A DNA stretch of 64,000 nucleotides from Arctopsyche grandis (lineage: Eukaryota; Arthropoda; Insecta; Trichoptera; Hydropsychidae), in assembly GCF_051622035.1 (NCBI RefSeq), contig NC_135356.1:25512839-25576838 (forward strand), given 5' to 3'. The stretch's first letter is position 1. Each line of letters starts with the position of its first letter. Below, piece after piece: positions 53,133-64,000 of this stretch. Made by a program: the position numbers and the translations under genes. The notes beneath the pieces were generated by a model that did not search any database, was not told the origin of the DNA, and worked only from the letters and a program-made list of their open reading frames with translations.

Positions 53133-53683
53133 TGTATGTATATGAATTTTTAAGAGCCACCATTGTACCTGCATTTCTATGTGAATGCACATGAATTGTT
53201 ATCCTGAATGCCATTTCGTCCTTCATCGTCTGTATGAATAGGGGGACTCCCCTAACATTGTTTGCTTCAATTGATTGTGTAGGTGTTGATTGAAGCGTTC
53301 AAGCAATTACACTTACGACCATTCGTAATACCAAAACATAATCGTTTTCCTAGAATTCTTTGTACGTGACAAATTCGAGCGTGTTTTCTTTTTGTTTAAT
53401 TCAATGTCATTCAATTTTCTAAACAACGGATTTCCAACATACATACATATATACTTTCTTTCTTTTTTATTTTTCAATTATACAGCTAATACCAGGGGCG
53501 TCATTTAGGGGGGGGGGGGGGTGGATATAAAATTCCTAGCTATGCTATTATAAGAATATAATAACAAAACTATAGTATTTTACTCCAAATGAACTGTTGT
53601 GGTATGGTAAAACTATAAATATGTTATATTAATTATACATACATATATACATGTATAGGTATTGTGTATATTATAGTATTAGC

Positions 53684-54039
53684 CAGGGGCGTCATTTCAG
53701 CTTTTCCCAGGGGGGGGGGGTAAAATTTTTGACCAGTAAGAAATGACTTTCTAGAGGGGGGGGGTGTATTATATTAAAAAAATGAGTGTATATAAAGTAC
53801 AAAATAATCTCCTGAAAATCTTTCAAAGCAAAACAAAATATATTTGGTAGTTAATATTTTTTTCTGGGAAAAATCGACGTGTTTATAATTGACAGTGTTC
53901 TAAAGAATTTAAATATTATATTTTTGCTGGTTTAGTATTTTAATTCAAACTCATAATAATACAATAAACACCGTGGATAGTTCCGCTCAAATCAATGGGG
54001 GGCGGCTGCCCACCTCAGCCCCCCCAAATGATGCCCCTG
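53684..54039. mobile_element. hAT-like MITE without clear target duplication
   Basis: CAGGGGCGTCATTTC at the left and AAATGATGCCCCTG at the right form the inverted repeat, with poly-G and CAGCCCCCCC inner blocks as in 51843-52475. The flanks (GTATTAGC and GGTGTAAC) do not match. A lone left end of the same family starts at 53492, so the pair may be a chimera of two insertions. Confidence 0.55.
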
Positions 54040-54073
54040 GGTGTAACTGAAACTTTTGAGATATAATAAGTAT

Positions 54074-54262
54074 GGTTTGGTGATTATTGCCCACAAAGCG
54101 CTCGCCCAAAAGTCTCTAAGATCTCTATAACATAAGAAAAGTCCATCATACTAACGATAACTATCATACTAACGAGAACTCGAGTGCCAAATATTCCGAA
54201 TTCGCGATTTTCATGGCAAAAATTGTCTTTTGGGCGATCGCAACGTGCGTAATAATCCGTAT
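54074..54262 (+). mobile_element. MITE of family M1
   Basis: GGTTTGGTGATTATTGCCC to GCGTAATAATCCG, with the GCGCTCGCCC, TACTAACGATAACTATC and TTTTGGGCGATCGC blocks of the family. Confidence 0.7.
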
Positions 54263-56132
54263 AGTGAGTTTCATAAAATAATATATCAACTAGAAAGTAT
54301 TTTTCCGGCTAATAATCGTAATCCTGCAATATAAAACCCCAGACAAACTTACAAACGCACTTTAAAATTTATATATATATTTTTTTTTGTAGTACAAATT
54401 TAATTACATTTCTGATTCCTGTGGTTAAAAATATATAAAAACATATTTTGACACGGATCACTGGAGATAAATTTAGTCTACAGAAGTCGGAGGTCAAAAA
54501 AATATTTGGGAGTCATTACTCTATCAAGATGACCTCAGCATTGGCCATCTTTTTCTACGACCAAGACTTTTGTTTAGCGAAAACCACAACACATTCGCAA
54601 CCGCAGATAACGCATATTTTTCATTTTAAATGCGTGATATTCATAATGCTACCGCATATTTATTATTTTAATACATATGAACATACTTAGCGACACGTGA
54701 AAGTATCATCGTTTAGCGCTTATTAAATAATTTACCAAATTAAGCGCACATGAGACCTAATGTATAATACTTTTATGAATTATATTCATAATAAAAATAA
54801 TATTTGTATTAAAGAATAATAAAATAGCTGCCAAAGTAAGTCATCAGAGCTCTGGGTCCTGGTGTAGCTACCTCCACAATGAATGATACGCCAATGTGCA
54901 GTATTCTGCATAATTAGGGTCAATGCATTTACCCTGTAATATACATAACAACATTGTTGCATTTGTAACACAAAGTTGATTCAAATAAATTTCAAGAATA
55001 ATTCTTTGAATGTATCACAAATGATCTAAAATGATCTAAACTGAATGTTTTATATACATCTATACTCTTTTCATGATACATAAGTTCTTATATAATTTAT
55101 TGTGATGAATTCGAAAATTTTCCATTGTTTTTTTTATATTGGGTATGGGACTGAAAGTTGGGAATCAAATGGGAAATTTGATTCAATTTATCTTATTGCA
55201 TACATGTCGAATTGCAAACTACGGCAGCAATCACCAGATGATTGGCAATTGAGTCTGATGTATCACTTGGTTGCTAATCTGATTGGATCGGATTGCCTAG
55301 CTGCATATCAAGTAATATTGTATGTATTTTCCAATACTACTTTGGACATGCAAATCGTACTCGTTTCTCCAGATGTGTAGCAAATCCCCCACAAAATTAT
55401 AAAAATAAATAAAATTGTATATTAGAAATTCATAACTTGTATGCAAAGCGTGTATGTATAGAACTAAAGAGTTCTGTGGCGCATATGTATGTATCTCGTG
55501 AACAAAAATTTGTTACTGAAGCTAAAAAGGTATTACATAAAGGCTTCTGATAACTTGGTAAAATTTTATAATGTTGAAAACAGCCCATATTTGTTTATAT
55601 GCAAATCCACAGTTTTAAATTTATTTCAAGAAAGAGTCTAGATAAATTATGTTATATTTGTTAGTTCAATTTTAAATTCATTTTTCAGTAATTAATCTTA
55701 AGAATGACAAATTGATACTGCAAGATTTTTTAGATTTTGCAAAATACGTAAATGTAGAATTAATTAATAATTGTCGATAAATTGAATGATCTGCCTTCTT
55801 AAAAATATCATTCCTTCCATCAAAATCTCTGCTTGTCGATAAAAACATTTTCCTGTTATGTTTTCATCGAGCATTATTATTTTACATAATTTGGAAAGGA
55901 AAAGAAATGATTTTCTTTTATCAATAATAAATGTATGTGAATAAAATATAAATAAATATTGTTTTTGTCATAATCTCCGGGTGAGACCTGGGTATGAGGT
56001 CTGATTTTTTACTTTATCTACGTACATATGTATGTACATACATAGTAACAATAGATGAAGTTTTGTAATCATGTGAAAATTCGAACTCTAGATTTTGACT
56101 GATTCGAACTCGAATTTGTATTCTTCATGTAC
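54263..56132. other. Intergenic sequence, no gene seen
   Basis: The frame at 55102-55380 (92 codons) is the least biased in this stretch but resembles no family and has no splice or promoter context that I can support. The rest is AT-rich. Confidence 0.35.
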
Positions 56133-56138
56133 TTTAGA

Positions 56139-56383
56139 GCAGAGCATCGTAACCTCTGGATATTCGCGGCACACATTGTTTACAACTCGAAGAGTTTGTC
56201 AACTACGTACATACATACATATGTACTTCATCGGCAGTCGCTAGTTATTCCGTATATGCATATGGACAAAATACTAACTAGCATCGGTTTTTTCCCTCAC
56301 ACGCGATCTCACTCGCACGCATTAGGCCGAAGTGCTGTTCGGAGAACACATATTACCGCGGTGCACAGGTTACGATGCTCTGC
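56139..56383. mobile_element. MITE with 19-bp inverted repeats and 6-bp flanks
   Basis: GCAGAGCATCGTAACCTCT at the left and the complement of GCAGAGCATCGTAACCTGT at the right form a 19-bp inverted repeat with one mismatch. TTTAGA directly flanks both ends (56133-56138 and 56384-56389). No coding sequence. A 6-bp duplication does not fit the commonest superfamilies, so I leave it unclassified. Confidence 0.7.
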
Positions 56384-56577
56384 TTTAGAGATGAGAAGGT
56401 TTTGGTCAGAATTTTTTTTAAAACAATATTTCATAATTTAATTTTGATGTTTTAAATTAATTTTATCTTCTTTGTATTTAATGTGTATAATTTTTATAGT
56501 GATTTTAAGTAATAAAAAAAATTTGAACAAAATCCGACAACCGGAAGTAGAACTTTTGTCTTGTGTAAGATTCCTTA

Positions 56578-57245
56578 TGATAATTTATGATAGTAGATAG
56601 AATGCAAACAGACACCGAGAATCTTACCTTGGATGGAGAGGTGATGTAAAGAGTAAAAAGATTCAAATACCTGGTTACCTGGCTGAATGAAGAGATGGAC
56701 CCAGATGAAGATCTAAGAATCTGCATCGAGATGGCTAGAACAGTTTTGTAAAAATGAAGGCGGCGCTTACAAACAAGCATCTCAATCTTCATACGCGGTT
56801 GAGATTCGCGAAGAGCTACGTCTGGACAGTATTACTACACGGCTGTGAGACGTGGACTCTGAAGACCAAGATGATCAGCCGCATCGAAGCTTTTGAAATG
56901 TGGGTTTACAGGCGTATGCTGAAGATTCCGTGGACCAAAAAGATATCAAACGAAGCTGTCCTCGGCATGATGGGGAGAGGCAGGGAACTTGTTTCTGTCA
57001 TCAAGCGGAGAAAGATGGAGTACCTCGGACACATGATACGGGGTCCAAACTACGAATTTCTCCGTTTGATAACCATGGGGAAAATAGAAGGAAAAAGTTA
57101 TCTTGGCTTCGAAACATGCGCATGTGGACCGATATGAGCGCCGAAGAGTTGTTCCGAGCCGCTGAAGACCGATGCGGATATCTTCAAATAATAGACGAGA
57201 TGGTCGCCAACGTCCGGATGCGGACAAGGCATTAACAAGAAGAAG
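56578..57245 (+). mobile_element. 5'-truncated LINE with 11-bp target duplication
   Basis: AAGATTCCTTA at 56567-56577 and 57246-57256 flanks the segment. Inside, after a few stop-broken codons (VKRFKYLVTWLNEEMD), a long frame reads LRFAKSYVWTVLLHGCETWT, RIEAFEMWVYRRMLKIPWT and RRKMEYLGHMIRGPNYE. After a frame change it continues with WLRNMRMWTDMSAEELFRAA. These are the classical C-terminal motifs of insect non-LTR ORF2 proteins. The 3' end carries a (AGA)n tail before the duplication. The copy is inactive. Confidence 0.85.
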
Positions 57246-57421
57246 AAGATTCCTTACATTTGCGCTCAATTTGTATCGAAAATGCTCTCATAGCCGGTAA
57301 GTGTGAACGTGTATGTATGTTTCATTATCGAATTTTGTTTTTTATCCTTTTTATATTCCTCAAATACATAGATAAAGTCGTGGATTGGTCACATCCGAAT
57401 TTTTTTTATTAAAAACTAATA

Positions 57422-58142
57422 TTAGGTAAATCGAAAAGAAATGTCATTTTTTTGTTGCGTCATTTTGAAATCAGTTTGTCAACGGTTGCCGTCGAGTTAA
57501 CACGTCGTGGTTAGTATCATTTTGAAGCTCTATTAGTAATCTTTCATTTTTGACATTTGTTTTATTTTTTTGGCCTTAGTAGAAAAATGCAGAGGCCTGA
57601 GATTGAAGAAACACATTTGCGATATTTTATGCTATTTTTATTTGACAAAGGATTAAAGTCAAAAGAAGCTACCCAGACCATCTGTGATATTTATGGAGAC
57701 ATCTTGGATACTCGAAAGTGCTATAGATGGTTTAAAAAGTTCAAAAGTGGCGATAGATCATTAAAGGACAAACCAAAAACAGGAAGACCCCTTAAAATCG
57801 ATGATGACACCCTGAATTCATTAGTGGAATCCGATCCGCGCAAAACAATACATGAATTGTCACAAGACCTTGGTTGTCCACGTACGACAGTTCAAAACCA
57901 TTTAAAAAGGCTTGGAAAAAAAAATAGACAGGGTGTATGGAAGTAAAAAATCACTTGGATTTCTATTTTAATAATAAGCCGCCAGAATTTTATGATCGAG
58001 GTATTTAAAAACTGCCTATATTGTGGAGGAAGATCATAGATAATGATGGAAAATATTTAATAGAATAATTATGTATAGTTTTTTTTTTAAATAAATGTTT
58101 TGTTGTATCATAAAAAAATGACATTTCTTTTCGATTTACCAA
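57422..58142 (+). mobile_element. Internally deleted mariner element
   Basis: Inverted repeats of about 29 bp (GGTAAATCGAAAAGAAATGT core; 57425-57453 and 58112-58140) lie next to TA dinucleotides at 57420-57421 and 58143-58144, the expected mariner target. The element is about 720 bp against about 1.3 kb for a full one. It codes for the N-terminal DNA-binding region only, followed by a broken C-terminal tail. Confidence 0.9.
57587..57946 (+). CDS. Truncated mariner transposase (DNA-binding domain)
   Basis: Frame of 120 codons starting MQRPEIEETHLRYFMLFLFD. It has both helix-turn-helix units of mariner transposases: the first with CYRWFKKFKSGD, the linker GRP (KTGRPLKID), and the second with TIHELSQDLGCPRTTVQNHL. 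The catalytic DD34D-type core is absent. The frame continues into VYGS-like sequence and stops. Shortly after, NNKPPEFYDRG and LPILWRKIIDNDGKY, typical of the mariner C-terminus, appear out of one frame. The product, if made, could bind the terminal repeats but not cut. The start could also be an in-frame ATG at 57557. Confidence 0.75.
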   Translation: MQRPEIEETHLRYFMLFLFDKGLKSKEATQTICDIYGDILDTRKCYRWFKKFKSGDRSLKDKPKTGRPLKIDDDTLNSLVESDPRKTIHELSQDLGCPRTTVQNHLKRLGKKNRQGVWK

Positions 58143-58278
58143 TATATGTAAAACCTTTAAAAAAAGGTTGTGTATTTAGAAATTAGTTGTAATCAAAACA
58201 AATTTATATATGTATGTAAGCTGAAACAAAATGATGATTTCCTTGTTTTGATGTTACACATGTATGATGTATGTATGT

Positions 58279-58655
58279 GGGTCTACCTCACGGCACCGAA
58301 AGTGAAAAGGTCGAAAAAGCAAATATCGGAAGGCAAAGATCAAAAATCAAAAGATCTTAAGTCGAAAGATCAAAAAAAAAAGGTGCATGGTAAACGGTAC
58401 TATGTATATATAATATATATGAGTGGCATGCAGTGAAATTATCTCTCTTTTTGTCATACAGCCTTGTTTAATGTGCGCGCGCAGGATACGGGAGGAAAAG
58501 CCTGTTCCTTTTGTTCCTGTTGTATCCTGGTCGCGCAAATTAAGTGAGGATGTACGACAGGGGGAGAGAGAGTTTTACCGCACGCCACTGATATACATAT
58601 ATACTAACCGTTTTTCATATGTATGCATGGTAAACGAACATTTTCGACTTTTTCA
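58279..58655 (+). mobile_element. M2 element, long form
   Basis: Same order as 47510-47900: GGGTCTACCTCACGGC, GCAAATATCGGAAGGCAAAG, the GTACTATGTATATATAATA insert, GAGTGGCATGCAGTGAAATT, then GATACGGGAGGAAAAGCC, CGCAAATTAAGTGAGGATG and a common 3' end CGTTTTTCATATGTATGC. Confidence 0.7.
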
Positions 58656-60646
58656 CTGTTTGTACATATTGAGATTTATTCAGGGTTGATTGGTTAAAAA
58701 AAAAATCAAAAATGCTTTTAGAGTAAAGGAAACAAGATATATTTTGGGTATTCAGATTAAAATTATAATGAATTACAATTGATCAAAAATTTTCAATTAC
58801 AGTAAATAATTAATAGTAAAATGGAGAATAATTTACATATATAAGGACAAACAATTGTGAGATTAACATTACATGTATGTATATTAAAATCGATACATTA
58901 TAATTTGGAAGGTGTGTGATTACAGGACACAACAAACACAAGTCACCGTAAAACTTAGAATATTAGTAAATCTAAAGAAGAACGCCTAGCTTTTGATAAG
59001 TTAAGTTCATCATTTACGATTATAGACTGGAAAATTTCACAAAATCCGGTCATCACTTTGCTCCAACGACCTGGCAATATTGAAAACTAGTGGTATTACC
59101 CGGCTTCGCTCAGTATTTGTAATATAAGCCGCTTAGACACGGCTAATCTAATAGTAAACATTCATTTGTTTTATTACTAAATTTATTTCAATTGAAGAAA
59201 AACAATATTCATAGAAATTTTGATTTGTTCGATAATGTCACGGATTCTACGAACCAAAACTTACATACTTTTTAGAAATTATGCATTGAAGATGTAAATA
59301 TAACTAACTCAACGTATGTCACTTGTAAAATTTTGAAATAAGTACTCGTAATGAAGCCTAAAGATTTGAATGAAACTAAAGATGAAAAAATACGAGTAAA
59401 ACACATAAGAGATTATTTAAAATTCGCAGAATATCGATTAATGTTGTGCCCCCGTTGACGGCGGCTTGTTTATAAAATCAGAACGTCGAGCGGGCGAGGG
59501 ATTATCGGGATTAATGCTTTTGGTGTGACACGTATGTATATGTAGCAACGAACGGCCTCCATTTATCTTCATCATCATCACTTTTCGTAAATCTAATTTT
59601 CACCCAGAAAACTATTAACACTGACTAGACAAGGGTATATCTTTCATCCTGTCAAAGAGAAGATGGGTTTTTTCAAATGGGGAAAAATTATAATACCGAC
59701 AAAACATGGGCGCTGAATTATTTGTATATTTATGTGTCGCAGCACGTAAACAACTCATGGAAATGCATATGACAATGGGTGAAAATTCACTGCAAGTATT
59801 GCACGGTGATGTGAAAATAACATTTTTAAAAAATAAAACTATTTCAATAGTAAAATCAATGGCACCCATGCCGACAAACCGATCAATAAATAGTGTCATG
59901 ACTACAGCCAGAGAGAAGTTGATGCTGAGATACATCTAGCTATTCCGCTTAATGCGAAACATATCTCGGCCAATAGTATACATATTTCCCTCACAAGCTA
60001 TGCCCTAAAAATTTTCACTGAAAATTAATCTAAATATACAATAAAAAGGACCATATTATAAATAGTTACATTTCATTTTAGACAAAAAAAAAAATAAATG
60101 TAAATTTAACAATATTTTATAATGCGATCGAAAAGAAAGCACCATGCAACTTGAGATAGAGATCACAGCGATGATATATTTATGCAGATAAAAAATGAAG
60201 GTACCAACAAAACCAAGTACATTCAAAATAAATCGATACCATCGCTGAGGTATGCACCATGTGCCCGGAAACAATCTTCATGGGACACATTTATAATGAA
60301 ACCGTACAGATCAAATAAATTAACTTATCCCCTAATTAATCACTTACATAATTAAATCATTAGCTACAAATAAATATTCCCAGAGGAAATATGTATTTTT
60401 TTTCCTCTAAACACATACAGAATCCTGTTAATGTATAATAAAACTTTATTATATGTATCGTACCATACTTCAGCCATTAAATTTATCGTAAATAACATAA
60501 AAAACAAGCGAAATTAGTTCAAATATACAAATATGCATCGGCAGTTACAATACAGATATTAAGGATGATTCTGCAGGAATGAACGTATACAGCGGTGTCA
60601 GTAGTGTTAGTACTTTTTTTAAGTTAAAAACGGATGTTAATATATA
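58656..60646. other. Intergenic sequence with one R-family unit
   Basis: An R unit lies at about 59095-59250 (ATTACCCGGCTTCGCTCAG, TATAAGCCGCTTAGACACGG). Frames at 59615-59939 on both strands are complementary and resemble no protein; I see no gene. Confidence 0.4.
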
Positions 60647-60654
60647 GGTATATA

Positions 60655-61297
60655 CAGTGGTGTAGTCATAAATAAAAAAGAACCAGGGCTGTGTTTAATT
60701 TTTATGACACCCCCCCCACTCTTTTTTCATCATTTAAAAAATATGTATCCTAATATTTGTAGTTAAAATATTTATAAAAAAAATCAAATGTAAATTAACA
60801 AATATTCCCGTTGAAATTATCATGTTATATTTTCTAAAAACTTCATAATAATAAGTAATATAATAACTAAAAGAAAACAAAAATATGGAAAAGATATTGG
60901 AAAAGAAGAATTACAAAAATCTTTAGTTTAAGTTCAATAAAGATTTCTAGCTTGTTTTTAAAAATATTATGTTTTTCAGAATTTACTACATTGTTGGGAA
61001 GATTATTTCAAATTTTAACCACTCTGTTCGAATAGAAGGAATCTCTGATCAATATATTCGATTTTCTTTTTGGTGTCTGAGAGTGTGACCTCTTAGATGA
61101 GTGTTTTTATTGAACGTAATGAGTTCGGACATAAGACAATTATTTATTATTTCAAAGACTTCGATTAAGTCGTCTCCGTATTCTTCTCATCTCAAGTGTT
61201 ATTAATATTAGCCAAAATATTTTTTAATGTTACTCATAAAACAATTTTCATATCAATCAAAGTGCCAGGGCGGCGACCTGCCCCGACTACACCACTG
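60655..61297. mobile_element. hAT element with 8-bp duplication carrying a LINE piece
   Basis: Starts CAGTGGTGTAGTCA and ends CGACTACACCACTG, with GGTATATA on both sides (60647-60654 and 61298-61305). Inside, at about 60930-61195 on the minus strand, is a non-LTR ORF2 tail. Confidence 0.88.
60930..61195 (-). pseudogene. LINE ORF2 tail inside the hAT element
   Basis: Minus-strand frames read GDDLIEVFEIINN, then HLRGHTLR, and after a frame change RDSFYSNRVV, NNLPNNVV and FKNKLE. This is the conserved order (GDLIETFKIL ... RGHxxKL ... FFSNRVVxxWNSLP) of the C-terminal tail of non-LTR ORF2 proteins. Stops and frameshifts show it is dead. Confidence 0.65.
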
Positions 61298-61305
61298 GGT
61301 ATATA

Positions 61306-63692
61306 TATAATATATAATATATATGCCCGACGCGATAATACGGTAATATTATACTTTCATCAAACATTTTCACCTAGCCGTGGAATGTAAGTCTGTAGTT
61401 AATCATTTCTTATGTTTATTTACGTTAAAGTTAATAGCAAAAGTATCTATGTATATGATATATCGGATCTATACTAGCTGATTAAATTTTACTGTAGCCT
61501 TTTTTTTTATACATTAGAAAGAATTAATTGTATTATAATAAGAAGAGTGAAAAAGACGAGAAAAAATGTTTTTTATAATAAAGCATGAGAATAAGTTAAA
61601 GGTTATCATGAGACGGTTGCTCTCGCAGATTTCAGATTGGATCATTTCGTTAGTCGTTCACATCACGGCTAGACTCCGGCTTATGCGTACATGTATGCTA
61701 TGGTATTCCTTTCGAAACTTTTGCATCGGCAAATCCAGGCCGAGTCCAGTCATGATGTATATATGTATGTAATATGCAAAGCAGTTATTATTTCTATACA
61801 TGAAGATACGTATATTCATATCGAACTAATACCACGTAGAAGAAATGAATAGATGTAAAAATGGTTAAGAAGTCTCAAGTTAACAACTAATAAATAAATA
61901 CATATGTGTGTGACAATCTATATATACATAATATAATTTTATAAACGTAATGTATGAAGACAGAGGCAATTGATAGTTTCAAACTAGTGTTAAGCATTCA
62001 AATGCCCGTATATTAACAAGGACATTTTTAAATATAACACAAAAAAAAAATGAGAAGAAGTTCACTTTTGCAAAAACCTTATGATTACTTAATGAAATTG
62101 TGCAATTTGAAACGTGTACTTGTTTTTTTTTTTATTTTTTTTATTTAAATATAATTTAAGTGTAATTTCACGTAACATTGATACAGGACAAAGGTTGCCA
62201 AACATTCAACATTCTGAAGAGTATAACTGGAAGAAATTTATATATGTATTTTCTTTAATACAATACCTATCCAAAGTACGTAATAGTTAATAGAAAAACG
62301 GCATGCAAGATTTTTGAAGTTACACTAATGTTAAAATTTAAAGATTAAATAATATATTTGCAATCGAATCTGAAATGCCGAATCGATTCCCTCATCTCTC
62401 CACAACACAATGAAGTACCGTTAAAACAGATCTCAACCTGACCGAATTCAAAACTTTTCAGCATCGACTTTTGGAAACACGTATAGAGTAAGCAGATTTT
62501 TTTATAGCACATCACGACATTTTATAACACTGAGATATATCAAGATATGTGACATTTTTTAATTTATTCATTATAGTAAAAATCGAATCAATTAAACAAT
62601 CGCGTGCCTCGCATCCGGAGGCCAAGCATTGTTTGATAAAAATTTGAACATTTAAAATTTTAAAATTTGAAAAGTTGAGATTTCACCATTAAAATACAAA
62701 GACAATTTTAATAAATGAAAAATCAATTTTTTTTTATTATATATAGCACAACAAATAACTAGAAAAAAAAAACTCATTATGAAATTAAACATTGAATCTG
62801 TTTGTATACATACATATCTATAGTTGTCAGTCATTACAGAACAAATTAATATCTGTACATTCACATAATATACATATTTAAAAGACATCATTAGATATCA
62901 TAATCCGTTTGGATATATGTACAATTGTTGACGAAATTCATCATCAGTCATTGGTCTGTATACGAACAGATTGTAATTTACAATTGCAAATAAATAGTTA
63001 AAATAAAAACACATAAAAGAGGTAAATAAGCGACAGACAAAATACAAGCTGATAGGAATGTTAAAAAAAATTGTCATGTACGTAAAACAGTGCAGAGATT
63101 TTTTACATTTCAATACATTCAATTGAAAATAAAATCACTAAACAATAAACTTTATACACATATCCAAAAGTAATTTAATGAAAATTTGTGCGAATCAATC
63201 GACTTTACATATAATAAATAAATTTGTGCTGAGTGATAATTTAAATAATATAAAACACAGAAAAAGTTTAACGGAAGCAACTATTTCTATGTACATATAT
63301 TTGAAATTAATAAGTTAAAATGTATTAAAAGAAATAAAACCTCACTGCAAATTAATGAATGTAGATGTTATATACATTTATATTTTTTAAAAAATGCACC
63401 GTTTGCTTTATATGTCTAAATGTACATACATTTGGTTACTTTAAAATATTAACTCAAAACAGTTAATTTAAGCACTGCCAAACGAAATTTACACATGTTT
63501 TGATAAAAATCCAAAACTGAACTGTTGATTAAATCCAAATAATGTAAAAACTGTACTACATTAATCTTTGATATATGATGTTTCGCTCGCCGGGCGTGTT
63601 TGACGGCCTTTCTTCATTTTCTCCGCTTAATATTATTCCTAACGTTTTCACAATGGGTGATGAATATGGGAAGTCATTTTTATTTACCAAGT
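61306..63692. other. Intergenic sequence, no gene seen
   Basis: AT-rich, with poly-T runs near 62120 and 62730. No frame or pair of frames can be tied to a protein family. Confidence 0.4.
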
Positions 63693-64000
63693 AGGCTTAT
63701 ACGAGAAATCTGCAGAAGAATAGGATTGGCGAAAACGGCAATGGTCAATCTGACAAAAATATGGAAGAATTGTTCTATAGACACTAAAGTAGAGATAAAG
63801 GGACTTTTTAGATTAATTTTGAAATGTGGTGTTGGAACATTACCATCCTCAAAGCAGGCAGTTTCAGTGAGACTCTCCACAACACGTAGAAAAAGGTTTT
63901 TTTCCTACTTTGGCCAGATTGCCAGGAAGGATGTGGAGAGTTTAGAGAAGCTGGTAGTCACCGGAACACTAAAGGGAAGGCGAGCGAGAGGTCAGTCTGC
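63693..64000 (+). pseudogene. LINE ORF2 C-terminal part, runs off the window
   Basis: A frame of about 102 codons stays open to the last base. RLIREICRRIGLAKTAMVNL and IWKNCSIDTKVEIKGLFRLI are reverse-transcriptase thumb motifs. RRKRFFSYFGQIARKDVESL, LEKLVVTGTLKGRRARGQS are the tail. The LYGCESWT-type segment normally between them is replaced by an unrelated short stretch, so an internal deletion is likely. Confidence 0.75.

Noticed and set aside
53492-54039. A single hAT from the first CAGGGGCGTCATTT to the CCCCTG end
   Set aside because: Flanking 8-mers do not match for either possible left end, so I kept only the inner pair as a tentative element.
55102-55380. 92-codon frame
   Set aside because: No family resemblance, start context or neighbouring exon that I can support; noted only as the best frame in its stretch.
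59615-59939. Complementary frames of 77 and 106 codons
   Set aside because: They overlap on opposite strands, neither resembles a known protein, and no splice or promoter context supports either.

Overview
The window is nuclear DNA from an insect; I cannot fix the order. It is AT-rich and full of runs such as catacatatgtatgt. Genes are interrupted by GT-AG introns of about 60 bp to 5 kb. Transposable-element debris is dense: hAT, mariner, pogo/Tigger, PIF/Harbinger-like, several non-LTR retrotransposons, LTR remnants, tRNA-derived SINEs and many small inverted-repeat elements. I see no bacterial operons, CRISPR arrays or rRNA.

Four host genes can be reconstructed exon by exon. (1) The small GTPase Rab21, minus strand, 5177-7667, 4 exons, 206 aa. 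(2) An unrecognised 8-exon gene, plus strand, 12309-18028, 468 aa, carrying two RRWS kinase-site-like motifs. (3) An LLPH-like small basic nucleolar protein, plus strand, 27878-28797, 2 coding exons, 132 aa. (4) Midline fasciclin (mfas, the TGFBI/periostin relative), minus strand, 30551-46982, 18 coding exons, 817 aa, with a signal peptide, an EMI-like cysteine-rich region and four FAS1 domains. In all four models the intron phases agree and the exon sums divide by three, which is the main support for the boundaries. The genes have unrelated jobs (endosomal traffic, unknown, ribosome biogenesis, extracellular matrix) and do not form a cluster.

Layout: 1-5 kb is repeats. 5-7.7 kb is Rab21, with a MITE and a solo LTR in its third intron. 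8-12 kb is a repeat cluster containing a large hairpin element. 12.3-18 kb is the unknown gene, with a LINE 3' end in its first intron. 18-24 kb is nested MITEs and a GC-rich block. 27.9-28.8 kb is LLPH. 30.5-47 kb is mfas, whose introns hold a (TA)n microsatellite, a 183-bp-period GC-rich minisatellite, a SINE, hATs and an array of repeat units. 47-64 kb is intergenic repeat territory with several elements that can be delimited exactly by their target-site duplications.

The most unusual point is a hAT-like element (39864-40750) whose target duplication lies exactly on the 5' splice site of mfas coding exon 4. The duplicated target plus the first bases of the element recreate a GT donor, so the gene may still be spliced correctly. 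No dedicated new defence or metabolic system was found. The remaining novelty is in element architecture: a long hairpin family tied to a captured coding fragment, nested hATs, and an internally deleted mariner with an open DNA-binding domain.
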